64,000 bases of DNA from Arctopsyche grandis (taxonomy: Eukaryota; Arthropoda; Insecta; Trichoptera; Hydropsychidae): assembly GCF_051622035.1 (NCBI RefSeq), contig NC_135356.1:7166579-7230578 (forward strand), written 5' to 3'. This document shows, in pieces, positions 11,057 to 21,404 of this stretch. The notes below the pieces were generated by a model. It was not told where the DNA came from. It worked only from the letters and a program-made list of their open reading frames with translations, and searched no databases. Positions within the stretch are counted from its first letter, which is position 1, and the number at the start of each line of letters is the position of its first letter. A program made the translations under genes and the position numbers.

Positions 11057-14000
11057 GTAAGGAAATATATAATTATAATAGTATATTACATATATACATA
11101 TATATAGAAATATCCAGAGAAATATTATAATTAATAGAAGTGGCTTTAGGCATTATATTGTTGTCAAGTGACGATTGTCCACAGACATTCCTAAATAATT
11201 TTACCATCAGTCGTATTTGATCGACGTATGTCCGATAAAAACTTCCCTGGGCAAGGGCAACGGGCAAGTGCATCGTTAAAAATTGCACAATGCGTTCAAA
11301 AACACACAATAAACAACATGGGATACATTTTTATAAGTAAATTGATCATTCAAGTAACATATTATTCAATTAACATCGTAGTTTGACAGTTTTTAAAAGT
11401 GTCATGGCGATCGCCCGCATTCTACATAACATTTCAGGGGTGGCACCAGAGAAATGTAAAAATTATTTTTAAATAAATGTAAAAACATTTCTCTTGTTGG
11501 CGCCTAATACTCAATTATATTGATAACCAATTATTTAAGTTTAATTAATATAAACATCGTTCATTTTATATTATACATATTTTTGTTGAAACTATACATA
11601 CATTACACGTTCATTTAAGAGACAGACAAATACAAAAAAGTGGATAAAAATAATCCGCCAACTGAGAAAAGAAACGGATTGGCCACCAACGCCCAACACG
11701 ACCATATACTCAAATTGTAAATAAATCTATATCAAAATAAAACTTTAATATGTGGTGACCATGATTATATTCCGTACGTTTTAGCGTAGTTATGGAGACG
11801 TATTGCGTAATATTGAAACAATTTATTTATTCGTAAAGGCGCTTCTATTATTATAACAATTCTCTGGAAATATTTAATATATAATTTCGAAAGAGACTTT
11901 GTTTGTATGTAACTATCGTTGGTTCGTAGAATCCGTGACGTTAAATTTAATAAAAAAAAAACAAATAAATTTAAATAAAATAAACTTCATATAAATTTAA
12001 TAAATTGTTTACTGTTACATTAGCCATGTTTAATCGGTTTATATTACGAATACCGAGCGAAGCCGGGTAAAACCACTAGTATATTATAATTATAGTATGC
12101 AGTTATTTTTCCGTAGTATGAAATAATTTTTTTTTCGAAATTTTAACTATACAATTTATGAAGATTTTTATAAATGCATGCTGAATACCCGCGGTCATCT
12201 TATATAATATGTACATATACACTTTTTAGCGTGTCAATTTGATTATATACAAAATGTCGTGGCCGTATCACTTGTTTGCGCACGGTTAGATGATGATAGC
12301 CGTGGTTCAAATTAAATTAATTATCATTCACTGTCGTATCATCATCCTTGACCTCCCGTCGTTTCGATTTATCTTTTGTGAATAGTGTTTGAAATGTTGT
12401 ATAAAGTTCTAATGCGACGATTGATACTAAGCAGTTTCTTTTTCACGAGCAACATTTGTCAAATACTCGAATTGCAACGTGTACTTTGATTCGATATCGG
12501 ATAGGAATTATTTTCAACGTGCGTTTATTTTCAAATTGTTGAATTGTTGCGAGAACAAAAGGCGTTTTGCACGTCATAATAATTATGATATTTTTTATGC
12601 AGAGTATGCATGTTATACAAACCCGTGACGCTATTACATACATGTTTTTGTTTTCATGTCGAATAACAATCTAAAGGTCGTTTTTTTCATTACGTGAAAG
12701 GACTGTGTTTGATGTTTATCACGTTATTTTTATTTATATGGTTTTATAGCATTGAAATCAAAGGGAGAGAAATGTTTTTTCGCGTTAAAAGAATTTCACG
12801 TTCATAAAATTATATAAAAAAATTGTTTTTGACTACATTTTCGGAGAATCCTCGACAAACATCTTTTATGTAATTTTATACGAAATAACATTTTGCTTGT
12901 TTTTTATTTTTTATCATTGTATTGATTTAAGGGAGAAAGATTTACATAATTCACACTTCGTTCGAGAAAATACTATTGATTAAACTCTTGTCTATTTTCG
13001 ATCAGTATTTTTCGTTCAAAACTCTTTTTATATAAAACTAGTGTTGTACCCGATGAAATATCATCGCATGGGTGTTGGCATATTAAGTTATTAAATAAAA
13101 AAAATTAAAAGAAATGTGTCAGTCCTGTGTTTGATCTGCACGTTTTAAATATATTTAATTATTTACATTTAATCGTTTAGTATGAAAAAAAAAATGGTAA
13201 AAACTACCTACCTATCACTAAAACACCAATTGAAAAATTAGTTAATTAAATAAATTTTCAATAGATGGCGAAAAATGCTCAAAAGACTTCTATTAGCCTA
13301 GAGGAAACGCCGTCTTTTAGCCTATAGGAAACATTGGTAGCAAACGGTATATATAGAAGCTTTTTTCTTTCGTAATTATACTCGTACATTTTATTGGCAG
13401 AGGTTTAGCTGTGACGTACATATGTACATATGTTGAGTCGAAACGACTATCATAGTACGGCGATCGTTATCTCAGATACACACACAGAGAGACAGAATAG
13501 CGATATTATATATATGTATGTATATATGATATTTTAATGTTTTCGTCGTATCATTTTGGGTATTTCACTCGAAATACTAGGCTTTGTGAAATCAAACATT
13601 AAACATGAAAAATAATTTAGAAAAACTTACGATAAAATAATTAAGTATAGCAATTTTCGAAGATTCAATTGTTAAGGCGTTCGATTCAATGTAAAGAAAA
13701 TACAAAAATGTAAGAATAATTTATTAAGTAAGTATTCAAAAGAATCAAATCAACTGCTATGCATAATCTACAATGTTTATGACTTTGAGAGGAGGATAAG
13801 TATCCACTTGAATCAATAAACCAAACGAGGTGATATAATATAATCGGGAGATTGAATGACATCACTTATAAACAGTGCTATTTTTTCTAAAAAAAAAAGG
13901 TGTAAGAACCAGGGCTGTGTAGTCAATTCATAATTAACCAGGGACCCGAAACGGAAAACCGACAAAACCGTTATTTTGCTGGAACGGAAACCGAACCGAT

Positions 14001-17000
14001 ATTTAACCGGTTCGGTAAAATGAATATATATATACTTTGGGAATGATGGAATTAATGGACAAACATACAGGAATGTATATTAAAAATATGTTTTTGAAAC
14101 TTTTAGAAAAATATAATATCGATATCAAACAAGTCTAATTTGTCATGTAAAAAGAATTTTGTTTAAAAACAGCTGAAAACAATATGGAGTACTATTTCCC
14201 AGAATATAAATGGATCGAAATTAATGTCATCATTGAAACACTACGGCCATTAAAAGAATCCACGATGAAATTGCAAAGCGAGTAAATGACGTTGAGTGAT
14301 TTTTACGAGATATCGATTCGAACTGAAAACTGGAACTGAACCGATATATATTTCATTTACCGAACTGGAACGTAAAAAATAACGCTTTGTCTTATGATTC
14401 GACTCCGATTCCAAATTGAACGATTTTAGTAAGATCGACTTTTCTTGCCCAATGTATTAAATTATTAGTAGTAAAAATAATTGCAATTTTCAAGATATAG
14501 AATACAATCATAGTGTATGTATACGAATTTCATATATAAACAAATCAATTTAATAAAAAAAAGAATGAGATGGAGGAAGCGACCGGTTTTAAAAGGCCTC
14601 AACACATCAAAATGCGTGCAATTCAACGATTTTATTTATAATGTTATTTAAATTCCTGATTTTTATAAAGAACTTATTTAATTTTAGTTTATTAGTGGAT
14701 TTCCTTCAATAAAATTGGATACTGTTGACACATTTCGTAATACTATTAATTTAATTTGTTGAATTTTACGACTTTTGAACTCCACAGCCCTGGCTGGAAC
14801 TCACTTCTTGTCTAGCTTTTTATTACAGAAAATTATATTCAAATATAATTTAAATGAAAAAAGCTTTTCCTATGCCACGGAGCGCATAAAAAATTAAACA
14901 TACATACTTAATTAAAAAAAAACGTATAAAAATATGTTGTAACGCTACTCTATTGCGTTACACCACAAAAAAGTACTGCTTATAACCAAGAAATCAATGA
15001 ATTGATGTCATTTTGACGTATCCATAAAATTACTGAATCACTTTGTTAACATTATTTTTTGATAGAATGATACGTTCCAAACATCTTCATAACATGTACT
15101 TACATATAATTAATTATTAATAAAGTAATCTCATTTGTGAAGGCTGCTTCAGATCCCACAGGATTAAATGTTCTGGTTTAATATAATTATGGAAACTAAG
15201 CCAACCGGCAGACATAAAAGCCTCCACTCGTAGGAAAAATCAATATCGATATGCAACAAAGTTTTTTCCATTATTTTTTAACGAATCTATGTAACTTGCA
15301 AAATATACTTACAATTTAATGAAATAGCATTTAACATATAGGTATTTTTGGTAATTAGATTACACTGAGCAACAAAAAATCACGTTTTTGAGTTACCAGA
15401 GCGAAGACTAACCAATCTTTACTAACTTTGACCCACTGAATTCGAATATGATAATGATTTTTGTTGGTTGGTGATCGTTTACGAGATATAAGCGTTTAAA
15501 AAAATGCGCGATTTTTACAATTTTTTGGCTTTTGCGGTCTTTAACTCAAAATCTAGTATTGCTGTGCTCAAAGTGAGTATTGGAATCAATAGTCAGATGT
15601 TTTTCCTATTGATTGTAATATTTCATTGCTTTAAAATACTTATAATTAATTGTCTAGCGAATTTTAAAAGTCAAAAATATATATATTTTTTACGGATTTT
15701 TTTTCCGTGCTATTTTTCATTTATTTTGCAAATTTTTTATTCCACCACGTTTATAAGGATTGGTTTTCTATCTTAATATTTTTCTTTTTTATCTAAACGT
15801 ACTAACTCAAGCGGTAATTGCAATTTAAATGATTTCGTTGTGTATACGGTTGTAACGCGAAATGTGTTGGGTGCAAGCAAGATGGCATGTAGTCCGACCG
15901 CTGTACTCTGTGAGGTGGAAATCATTATCATATTCGAATTCAGTGGGTCAAAGTTAGTAAAGATTGGTTAGTCTCCGCTCTGGCAATTTTTTTTGTTGCT
16001 CAGTGTTATTAGTCACATTACGATCGCCCAAAAGATAATTTTTGCCACGAAGTTCTCGTTAGTATGATAGTTATCGTTAGTATGATGGACTTTTCGGCTG
16101 CCAGATGTTAACGGAACATCTGGCAGACGATTTTGGTAATTGGATTATTAGACACATTACGATCGCCCAAAAGATAATTTTTGCCACGAAAATCGCGAAT
16201 ATGGAATATTTGGCACTCGAGTTCTCGTTAGTATGATAGTTATCGTTAGTATGACGAACTTTTCGGCTGCCAGATGTTCCGTTATAGAGATTTTAGTGAC
16301 TTTTGGGCGAGCGCTTTGTGACCAATAATCACCGAACCGTATTTTTCTAATAGTTCTCATAGATTTTTCGTATATTAAAAATATATCCAAGATTTTTTTT
16401 TTGGTTTGTAATAGAGTATGGAATTATTTTTCAATGTATTGATTAAATTAATTAATTAAATTAATAATACACGTATTAATTAAAATTTCGCATTAATTTC
16501 AGAGTTGCGGCTCATAAAAAACGATGGGTTGAAAGAGAACGCGCCCCTTGGTGAGGAGCATTCCTCTAATTTAGAACAGGTTATTTTTTTTTTAACTATT
16601 ATAATGTTAAATATTCCACATTTAAATTACCAACTTACTAAAGGCCCGTTACAATAATTTTTCCAGACCAAATTTTCATTCTACAACAACTTACTGTACA
16701 ATTACACTCGCGAAACTGACACGGATAAGAGTTGTCAAATATTACACACGCAGACCACCGACATCGATACACTAAAAGAATTTCCAAATTTTGAATTTCA
16801 AGTGAGTATAATATGATAATTATTGTTTAAATGCGAAACGCGGCTTATCTTAGTACATATATATGTAATATATAAGTTAACATGTCGATTATTGATGCTT
16901 GCGAATTGTGTACATTTATGCGGTTGCAATTGCGACAGAGCCAACTTGTAATTAATTCATCTACTGTTTTTCATGTATGTATGTACAATTTGTAATGTGT

Positions 17001-20000
17001 ATTTTTTCCTCACAACCCAAACGTGTTTCAGCCGCAATGGATGCGTAGTAAAGAATATTGGAATAAGTCGTTTGAGGATCGGTATGAACAGTTGCGAAAA
17101 GACCCCAATAGACCCCCGTTGAAGGTAAATAGTGTATGAGACATACATATTATAAGGGCGTTGTGTTGCCGCTTCCGTTTGCAATCTTTCAGTTTTGCTG
17201 TTTTCAGGTGATCATTGTACCGCATTCGCACAACGACCCCGGGTGGCTGCACACCTTCGAGCACTACTTCCAGCTAGAGACGAAGCAAATCTTGAATCAA
17301 ATAGTTGCCAAGCTTCAACAATATCCAGACATGACTTTCATTTGGAGCGAAATTTCGTTTTTGACGGCATGGTGGGATTCAGCCCATCCGACGAAACAGA
17401 AGGTAAAGTTTGTAAGATTCAGATTTGCAATTAACCGTTTGCCCGCGGCCATCTTCTATGGAAGCTTTGGGCGAAAAGTCCATAGCGCGGCTGTCTTCTG
17501 TAGAATTTCTGAACTTTGCACGGGATTTTGAGGCTTATATGCGCCTATTTCAACTTTTTTGTTTTAAGGTTCAACTTGGTTGAATATATTACTGAGAGTT
17601 GAATGCCATCTATTCAATTTGCTTAAAATGAATATATACCAGTCAAAATTAGTTTTTTGTGGAACCATACAATTTATCGGCATCTATTCCACATTTTGCA
17701 GAATCTAAACAATCTTGGTATTTTAAGATTAATTACTAAAACATATTTTGAATGGACTGTTTTCAAAATTATAAAATTTTACCAAGTAATCTTTATGCCT
17801 TTATATACATATACCTTCTTCACTTCAGTAACAAATTTTTCTACACAAAATTCTACCTCTATAGTTTTTAATACGCTTTGCATACAAGTGATGAATTACT
17901 AATATACAATTTTATTTATTTGTATAATTTTGTTGGGGATTTACTACACACCCGAAGAAATAACACTCAAACCTGGAGCACTTTAGCTACGACTAGCTAA
18001 AACCTGGAGATTCCGGGTTAAAACCATAGGGGTGGCAACTCTTTTTATACATCATCATTATTAACGATTGCTAAATAATAAAATAACACTAAATGCTCCG
18101 GTAGTATGTACATATGTAGATAATTTCAATTCTGGAATACGAAAATGTACTAATGTATATTAGTCCCATATTGATTTGGTGATTAATTGAATCTTTGCTT
18201 GTTTGATTAGGCATTGAAAAAGTTGATAAAATCTGGGCAGCTGGAGATAACTACCGGAGGATGGGTAATGCCCGATGAAGCCACTACGCATATTTACGCT
18301 TTAATTGATCAATTTATTGAAGGTTAGTTTGAATTTGATTCATTCGCTGCAATTCGCTTATCTCAGACTATTTTAAATTTGATCAATGTCTTTACAGGTC
18401 ATCAGTGGATGAAGAATAATATTGGCGAGTCCCCGAGGAGCGGTTGGTCGATCGATCCGTTTGGCCATGGTGCGACAGTGCCTTACCTTCTTTCTCGTTC
18501 CGGAATCGAGGGTGCCATAATTCAACGTCTGCATTATGCTTGGAAGCAGTGGTTCGCTCAGCATCAATGGGGCGACTTCGTGTGGATGCCTTCCTGGGCT
18601 TCGTCCAACCCGGCCTCGATATTGACTCACAATCAACCCTTCGACATATACTCGATAAAGCACTCGTGCGGACCTCATCCGTACATCTGCCTCAATTTCG
18701 ATTTCAGAAAGATCAAAGGTGAATACACCGAGTATTCGGTGAAGGCGGAATTCATCACGGATAAGAATTTAAAAGCTAAGGCCGAGTTACTTCTAGAGCA
18801 GTATGCCAGGACTGGCTCACTTTTACCGCACAATGTAGCTTTGATCGCTCTTGGTGACGACTTTCGTTATAATCACGATATTGAATTTGATCAGCAGTAC
18901 GTTAATTACAAGAAGCTTTCTAATTTCATTAATGAGAATAAACATATTTATAACGCGGAAGTCGTTTTCGGCACACCCAAGGATTACTTCAAAGCTATCA
19001 AAGAGAGGTATGATAGGTTTCCAACGTTGAAAGGAGACTTTTTCGTCTATTCTGATATATTTACCGAAGGTCGGCCGGCTTATTGGTCTGGATATTTCAC
19101 GACGAGACCTTATTTGAAAATAATGGATCGAGAATTAGAGCATAATTTGAGAAATGCAGAGATTTTATTTACGTTGGCTTTAAATACTGCTAGACAACAT
19201 GGCTATAAGAATATTTTAAGACTGTTAGAAAAGAATTACGAAAATCTTATAAAGGCTCGAAGGAACTTGGGTTTGTTTCAACATCATGATGCCATTACTG
19301 GTACATCGAAATCTAGTGTCATGCGAGATTATGGATTGAAACTGTTCGAGAGTTTACAAGACATGGTTAAACTCCAAGAATCATGCTTGGAGATCGTCTA
19401 CAAAAATAACACTATAAATAATATCGAGAATGAACAGTTGAGAAATTTCATTTTGAGCGATGTGGAGAGGGAGAGTTACGATAAACTGCCTCGTAAGTTA
19501 GCTGTTTTAGTCGATAAGGATAAAGAAATTATATTATTCAATTCGCTGGCTCAAAAACGCTCCGAAGTGATCACTATCCGTACCAACACCACCAATGTTA
19601 AAATATTGAACAGTTCGAAGCAACCGGTGAACTTCCAGATAAATCCTGTCTGGTTTAGAAACTCTTTCAACAAATTAGAAATATCAACTAAAGAGTTTGA
19701 AATTATGTTCATTGTCGATTTGCCGCCACTGAGTGTTGTTACATATAACATAGCCGAAGATCAGAACGATACTGTTAAGCGGGCTACTATTTATTGTGAT
19801 CACTGTGTGTACGATTTTCAACAGAACACAACGACGCCTGTGAGAGACGGCTTAAATCCAGGACAAGTGCAACAACCCAGCTCTGCTGAAAGTCCAATTC
19901 GGAAGTCAGGGGCGTTCATTATTAAAAATACACTACCGGGAGATATTCAGTTGGAGAATCATAGGATTAAATTGTTGATTGATGGAGTTACAGGGTTTTT

Positions 20001-21285
20001 GAAATCAATTACGAAGAAGAAATCACGTCAGATACGACACTGTGCTATTGAATTTTCAGCATATCAAAGCGCTCAGTTGCATTCGGGAGCTTATCTTTTC
20101 ATGCCTGATATTAATACTCCAGAGAAAGATGTTTTGGAACAATATGCCAGGGGTCCCGATGGTATGGAGAGTCAACGGAGTAATATTATAATAATAACGT
20201 CCGGTCCTATAGCAACCCAAGTGACTGTCGTATACGGTCCGTTCCTGATGCACACGCTGAGGATATACAATAATGAGAATAATTCAATGGCCGATGCAAT
20301 TTATATGGAGAATGAGGTCGATTTTGAAAGTCCTCCGAAGAATCGAGAGACGGAACTGTTTGTGCGCATTAACACCGACATACAAAACGGTGAACCGCCT
20401 GAATTTTACACCGATCAAAACGGTTTTCAGTATCAAAAGCGTGTGAAGGTCGAGAAGATATCGATCGAGGGTAACTATTATCCAATCACGACGATGGCTT
20501 TCTTGCAAGATCGGGACTGGAGGTTCACGTACATCACCGGTCACGCTCAGGGTGCGTCGTCGTTCGAGCCAGGTCGTCTGGAAGTAATGTTGGATAGGCG
20601 GACTTTGTACGACGACTCGCGCGGCATGGGTGAGGGTCTCGTCGATAACCGCAGGACAAGATTCCGTTCTTGGCTGCTCTCCGAGTCAACTATGCCTGAA
20701 GTTTCCAGAAGCAAACGCAACACGGCTTCGTTCGACCAAGTGCAATTTGTTAGGCAGAGTAGACGTCGTATTCGCAAGTCCATCAAGAATGAGAAGAGCG
20801 AAGGTTTCCGTCGGTTCATATTGACGGAGCCACGCGACTTGTACCAACTGCCGAGTCATAACGCCATCCAACTCAGCCAAGCGTTGAACTATCCAGTGAA
20901 CATATTCACAATAGACAATATGGAAAAGTTCACATTGGACACTAAATCGGTCAATTTGCTGAATGCTGAATTTCCAGAGGACGTGCACTTGGTTAATTTG
21001 CGCACGCTCACCGATCCGCAGTTTCAACAGTTTCCGGCCAAGGACGCCCTCCTCATCTTGCACAGGATGGGCTATAGGTGTACGGGCGAAGTGGAAACCA
21101 AGAGCAAGATGCCGAAGATGTTCCCCTTCTCGGGGATCAGGGAGCAATCGTTGATGGTCACGTCACTGACAGGGTTACATCCGTTACAACATTTGAATTC
21201 ATTGCACGATCTCGAACTATTGCCGATGGAACTGCACACCATTAATATTACATTCTTCGATTCTAAACTGACAAACCAATATTGA
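10933..21285 (+). CDS. alpha-Man-IIb: Golgi alpha-mannosidase II family protein (GH38), alpha-Man-IIb/ManIII-like, 7 exons
   Basis: Class II alpha-mannosidases trim alpha1,3- and alpha1,6-mannose from N-glycans in the Golgi. Exons: 10933-11056, 16503-16579, 16667-16801, 17032-17124, 17208-17402, 18211-18322, 18398-21285. All introns are GT-AG, phases agree, and the sum is 3624 nt (1207 residues plus stop). Residues 10-28 are hydrophobic behind a short basic N-terminus, as in a type II Golgi signal anchor. HSHNDPGW (residues 149-156) carries the zinc-binding H-x-D; SIDPFGHG (from 263) carries the nucleophile Asp265; GDFFVYSD...[10 protein letters not shown] (about 459-480) is the acid/base region; [12 protein letters not shown] gives the last zinc ligand near His542. 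[16 protein letters not shown] and [15 protein letters not shown] resemble insect alpha-Man-IIb / Sf9 mannosidase III as I remember them, rather than Golgi mannosidase II proper. The family is usually about 1100-1150 aa; this one is longer, partly through a basic insert near 1013-1055. The family call is near certain; the IIb assignment is likely. Confidence 0.95.
11873..12080 (+). mobile_element. Non-autonomous Helitron in mannosidase intron 1
   Basis: It begins TTTAATATATAATTTCGAAA (consensus TCTAAT) and ends ACCGAGCGAAGCCGGGTAAA + ACCACTAGT. Confidence 0.8.
13038..13520 (-). mobile_element. Helitron of the second family (hairpin CGATGATATTTCATCG)
   Basis: On the minus strand it ends GCGATGATATTTCATCGGGT + ACAACACTAGT. 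Its 5' part (GTCTCTCTGTGTGTGTATCT..., then ATCGCCGTACTATGATAGTC) matches 6995-7270 on the plus strand. Confidence 0.65.
13910..14792 (+). mobile_element. hAT relic (CAGGGCTGTGTAGTC ends)
   Basis: The ends CAGGGCTGTGTAGTC and ACTCCACAGCCCTG belong to the same family as the 6863 element; flanks are decayed (5 of 8). Inside, 14184-14320 reads [20 protein letters not shown] then [18 protein letters not shown], a hAT transposase segment broken by a stop. A second pair of repeats (AACCGGTTCGG type, 13945-14380) suggests another nested element. Confidence 0.7.
15363..16005. mobile_element. CACTG-ended DNA transposon, non-autonomous, copy 1
   Basis: The TIRs CACTGAGCAACAAAAAA and TTTTTTGTTGCTCAGTG enclose long imperfect subterminal repeats (CCAGAGCG..., GACCCACTGAATTCGAATAT). 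Flanks imply a 3-bp duplication TTA relative to the related empty site at 16143-16155. Copy 2 is at 35870-36556. TIR and duplication size would fit a CACTA/CMC or Harbinger type; not resolved. Confidence 0.8.
16005..16345. repeat. GATCGCCCAAAAG MITE copies (one rearranged, one complete)
   Basis: The complete copy runs from about 16133 (GGTAATTGGATTATTAGACAC) to about 16340 (GACCAATAATCACCGAACC), with inverted termini sharing CGCCCAAAAG. A partial copy precedes it and ends in an inverted GCCAGATGTT..AACATCTGGC. Confidence 0.65.
16503..16579 (+). CDS. alpha-Man-IIb: alpha-mannosidase exon 2 (stem region)
   Basis: The acceptor TTAATTTCAG precedes AG TTG CGG CTC; the two bases complete the split Glu codon of exon 1. 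The 25 codons end ...SSNLEQ at donor CAG|GTTATT. The region is charged and non-conserved, as expected of the lumenal stem. Support comes from phase and splice sites rather than homology. Confidence 0.75.
16667..16801 (+). CDS. alpha-Man-IIb: alpha-mannosidase exon 3
   Basis: Acceptor TTTTTCCAG, phase 0, 45 codons from TKFSFYNN to NFEFQ, donor CAA|GTGAGT. It lies just before the catalytic domain and has one Cys and the possible glycosylation site NYT. Confidence 0.8.
17032..17124 (+). CDS. alpha-Man-IIb: alpha-mannosidase exon 4
   Basis: Acceptor GTGTTTCAG, phase 0, 31 codons from [10 protein letters not shown] to NRPPLK, donor AAG|GTAAAT. The pattern 'W...F..R...L..DP.RPPLKV' directly before the [10 protein letters not shown] motif is typical of this family. 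Confidence 0.9.
17208..17402 (+). CDS. alpha-Man-IIb: alpha-mannosidase exon 5 (catalytic H-x-D)
   Basis: Acceptor TGTTTTCAG, phase 0, 65 codons, donor CAGAAG|GTAAAG. It encodes [13 protein letters not shown], whose His and Asp are zinc ligands, and [13 protein letters not shown], a conserved GH38 core strand. The reading frame runs on past the donor to a stop at 17529, so a longer read-through ORF exists, but the splice is needed to keep homology. Confidence 0.95.
18211..18322 (+). CDS. alpha-Man-IIb: alpha-mannosidase exon 6
   Basis: Acceptor TTTGATTAG, phase 0, 37 codons plus one base, donor GAAG|GTTAGT. It encodes [20 protein letters not shown] followed by [17 protein letters not shown], a strongly conserved GH38 block. 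Confidence 0.95.
18398..21285 (+). CDS. alpha-Man-IIb: alpha-mannosidase exon 7 (rest of catalytic domain to stop)
   Basis: Acceptor TGTCTTTACAG; the two bases GT complete a Gly codon. The exon carries 961 codons and TGA at 21283-21285, about 80 percent of the protein: nucleophile motif [30 protein letters not shown], and the C-terminal beta domains including [20 protein letters not shown]. The large undivided last exon may reflect intron loss in the ancestor; I cannot test this here. Confidence 0.97.
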
Positions 21286-21398
21286 TGTGAATGATAAAAA
21301 GAAAGTTTTGGCTGATTATTTTTGAAAATTCAGAGTTTTTTTCTTATTATTTCAGTATGATGTTGTGATTTTTCAGTTTATAACAAATATATAATGTA

Positions 21399-21404
21399 AA
21401 TAAA
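21399..21404 (+). terminator. Poly(A) signal AATAAA of the mannosidase gene
   Basis: A canonical AATAAA lies 114 bases after the mannosidase stop codon, in an AT-rich 3' stretch. It is the first such hexamer after the stop and the likely 3' end determinant. Confidence 0.6.

Larger units (their letters stand above)
11057..16502 (+). other. Mannosidase intron 1 (5.4 kb), largely transposon-derived
   Basis: The intron contains a Helitron (11873-12080), a Helitron 3' end with its hairpin (from about 13038, minus), a hAT relic (13910-14792), a CACTG-ended element (15363-16005) and two GATCGCCCAAAAG MITE copies (16005-16370). The parts at 12090-13030 and 14800-15360 are AT-rich and show nothing I can name. 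Confidence 0.8.

Noticed and set aside
15504..15776. 90-codon hydrophobic ORF conserved in the CACTG element copies
   Set aside because: The second copy (36425-36135) shifts frame after about 60 residues and composition is that of AT-rich noise; conservation reflects the shared DNA element.
20686..21147. 153-residue minus-strand ORF
   Set aside because: Antisense shadow of the mannosidase last exon, which has clear family homology on the plus strand.
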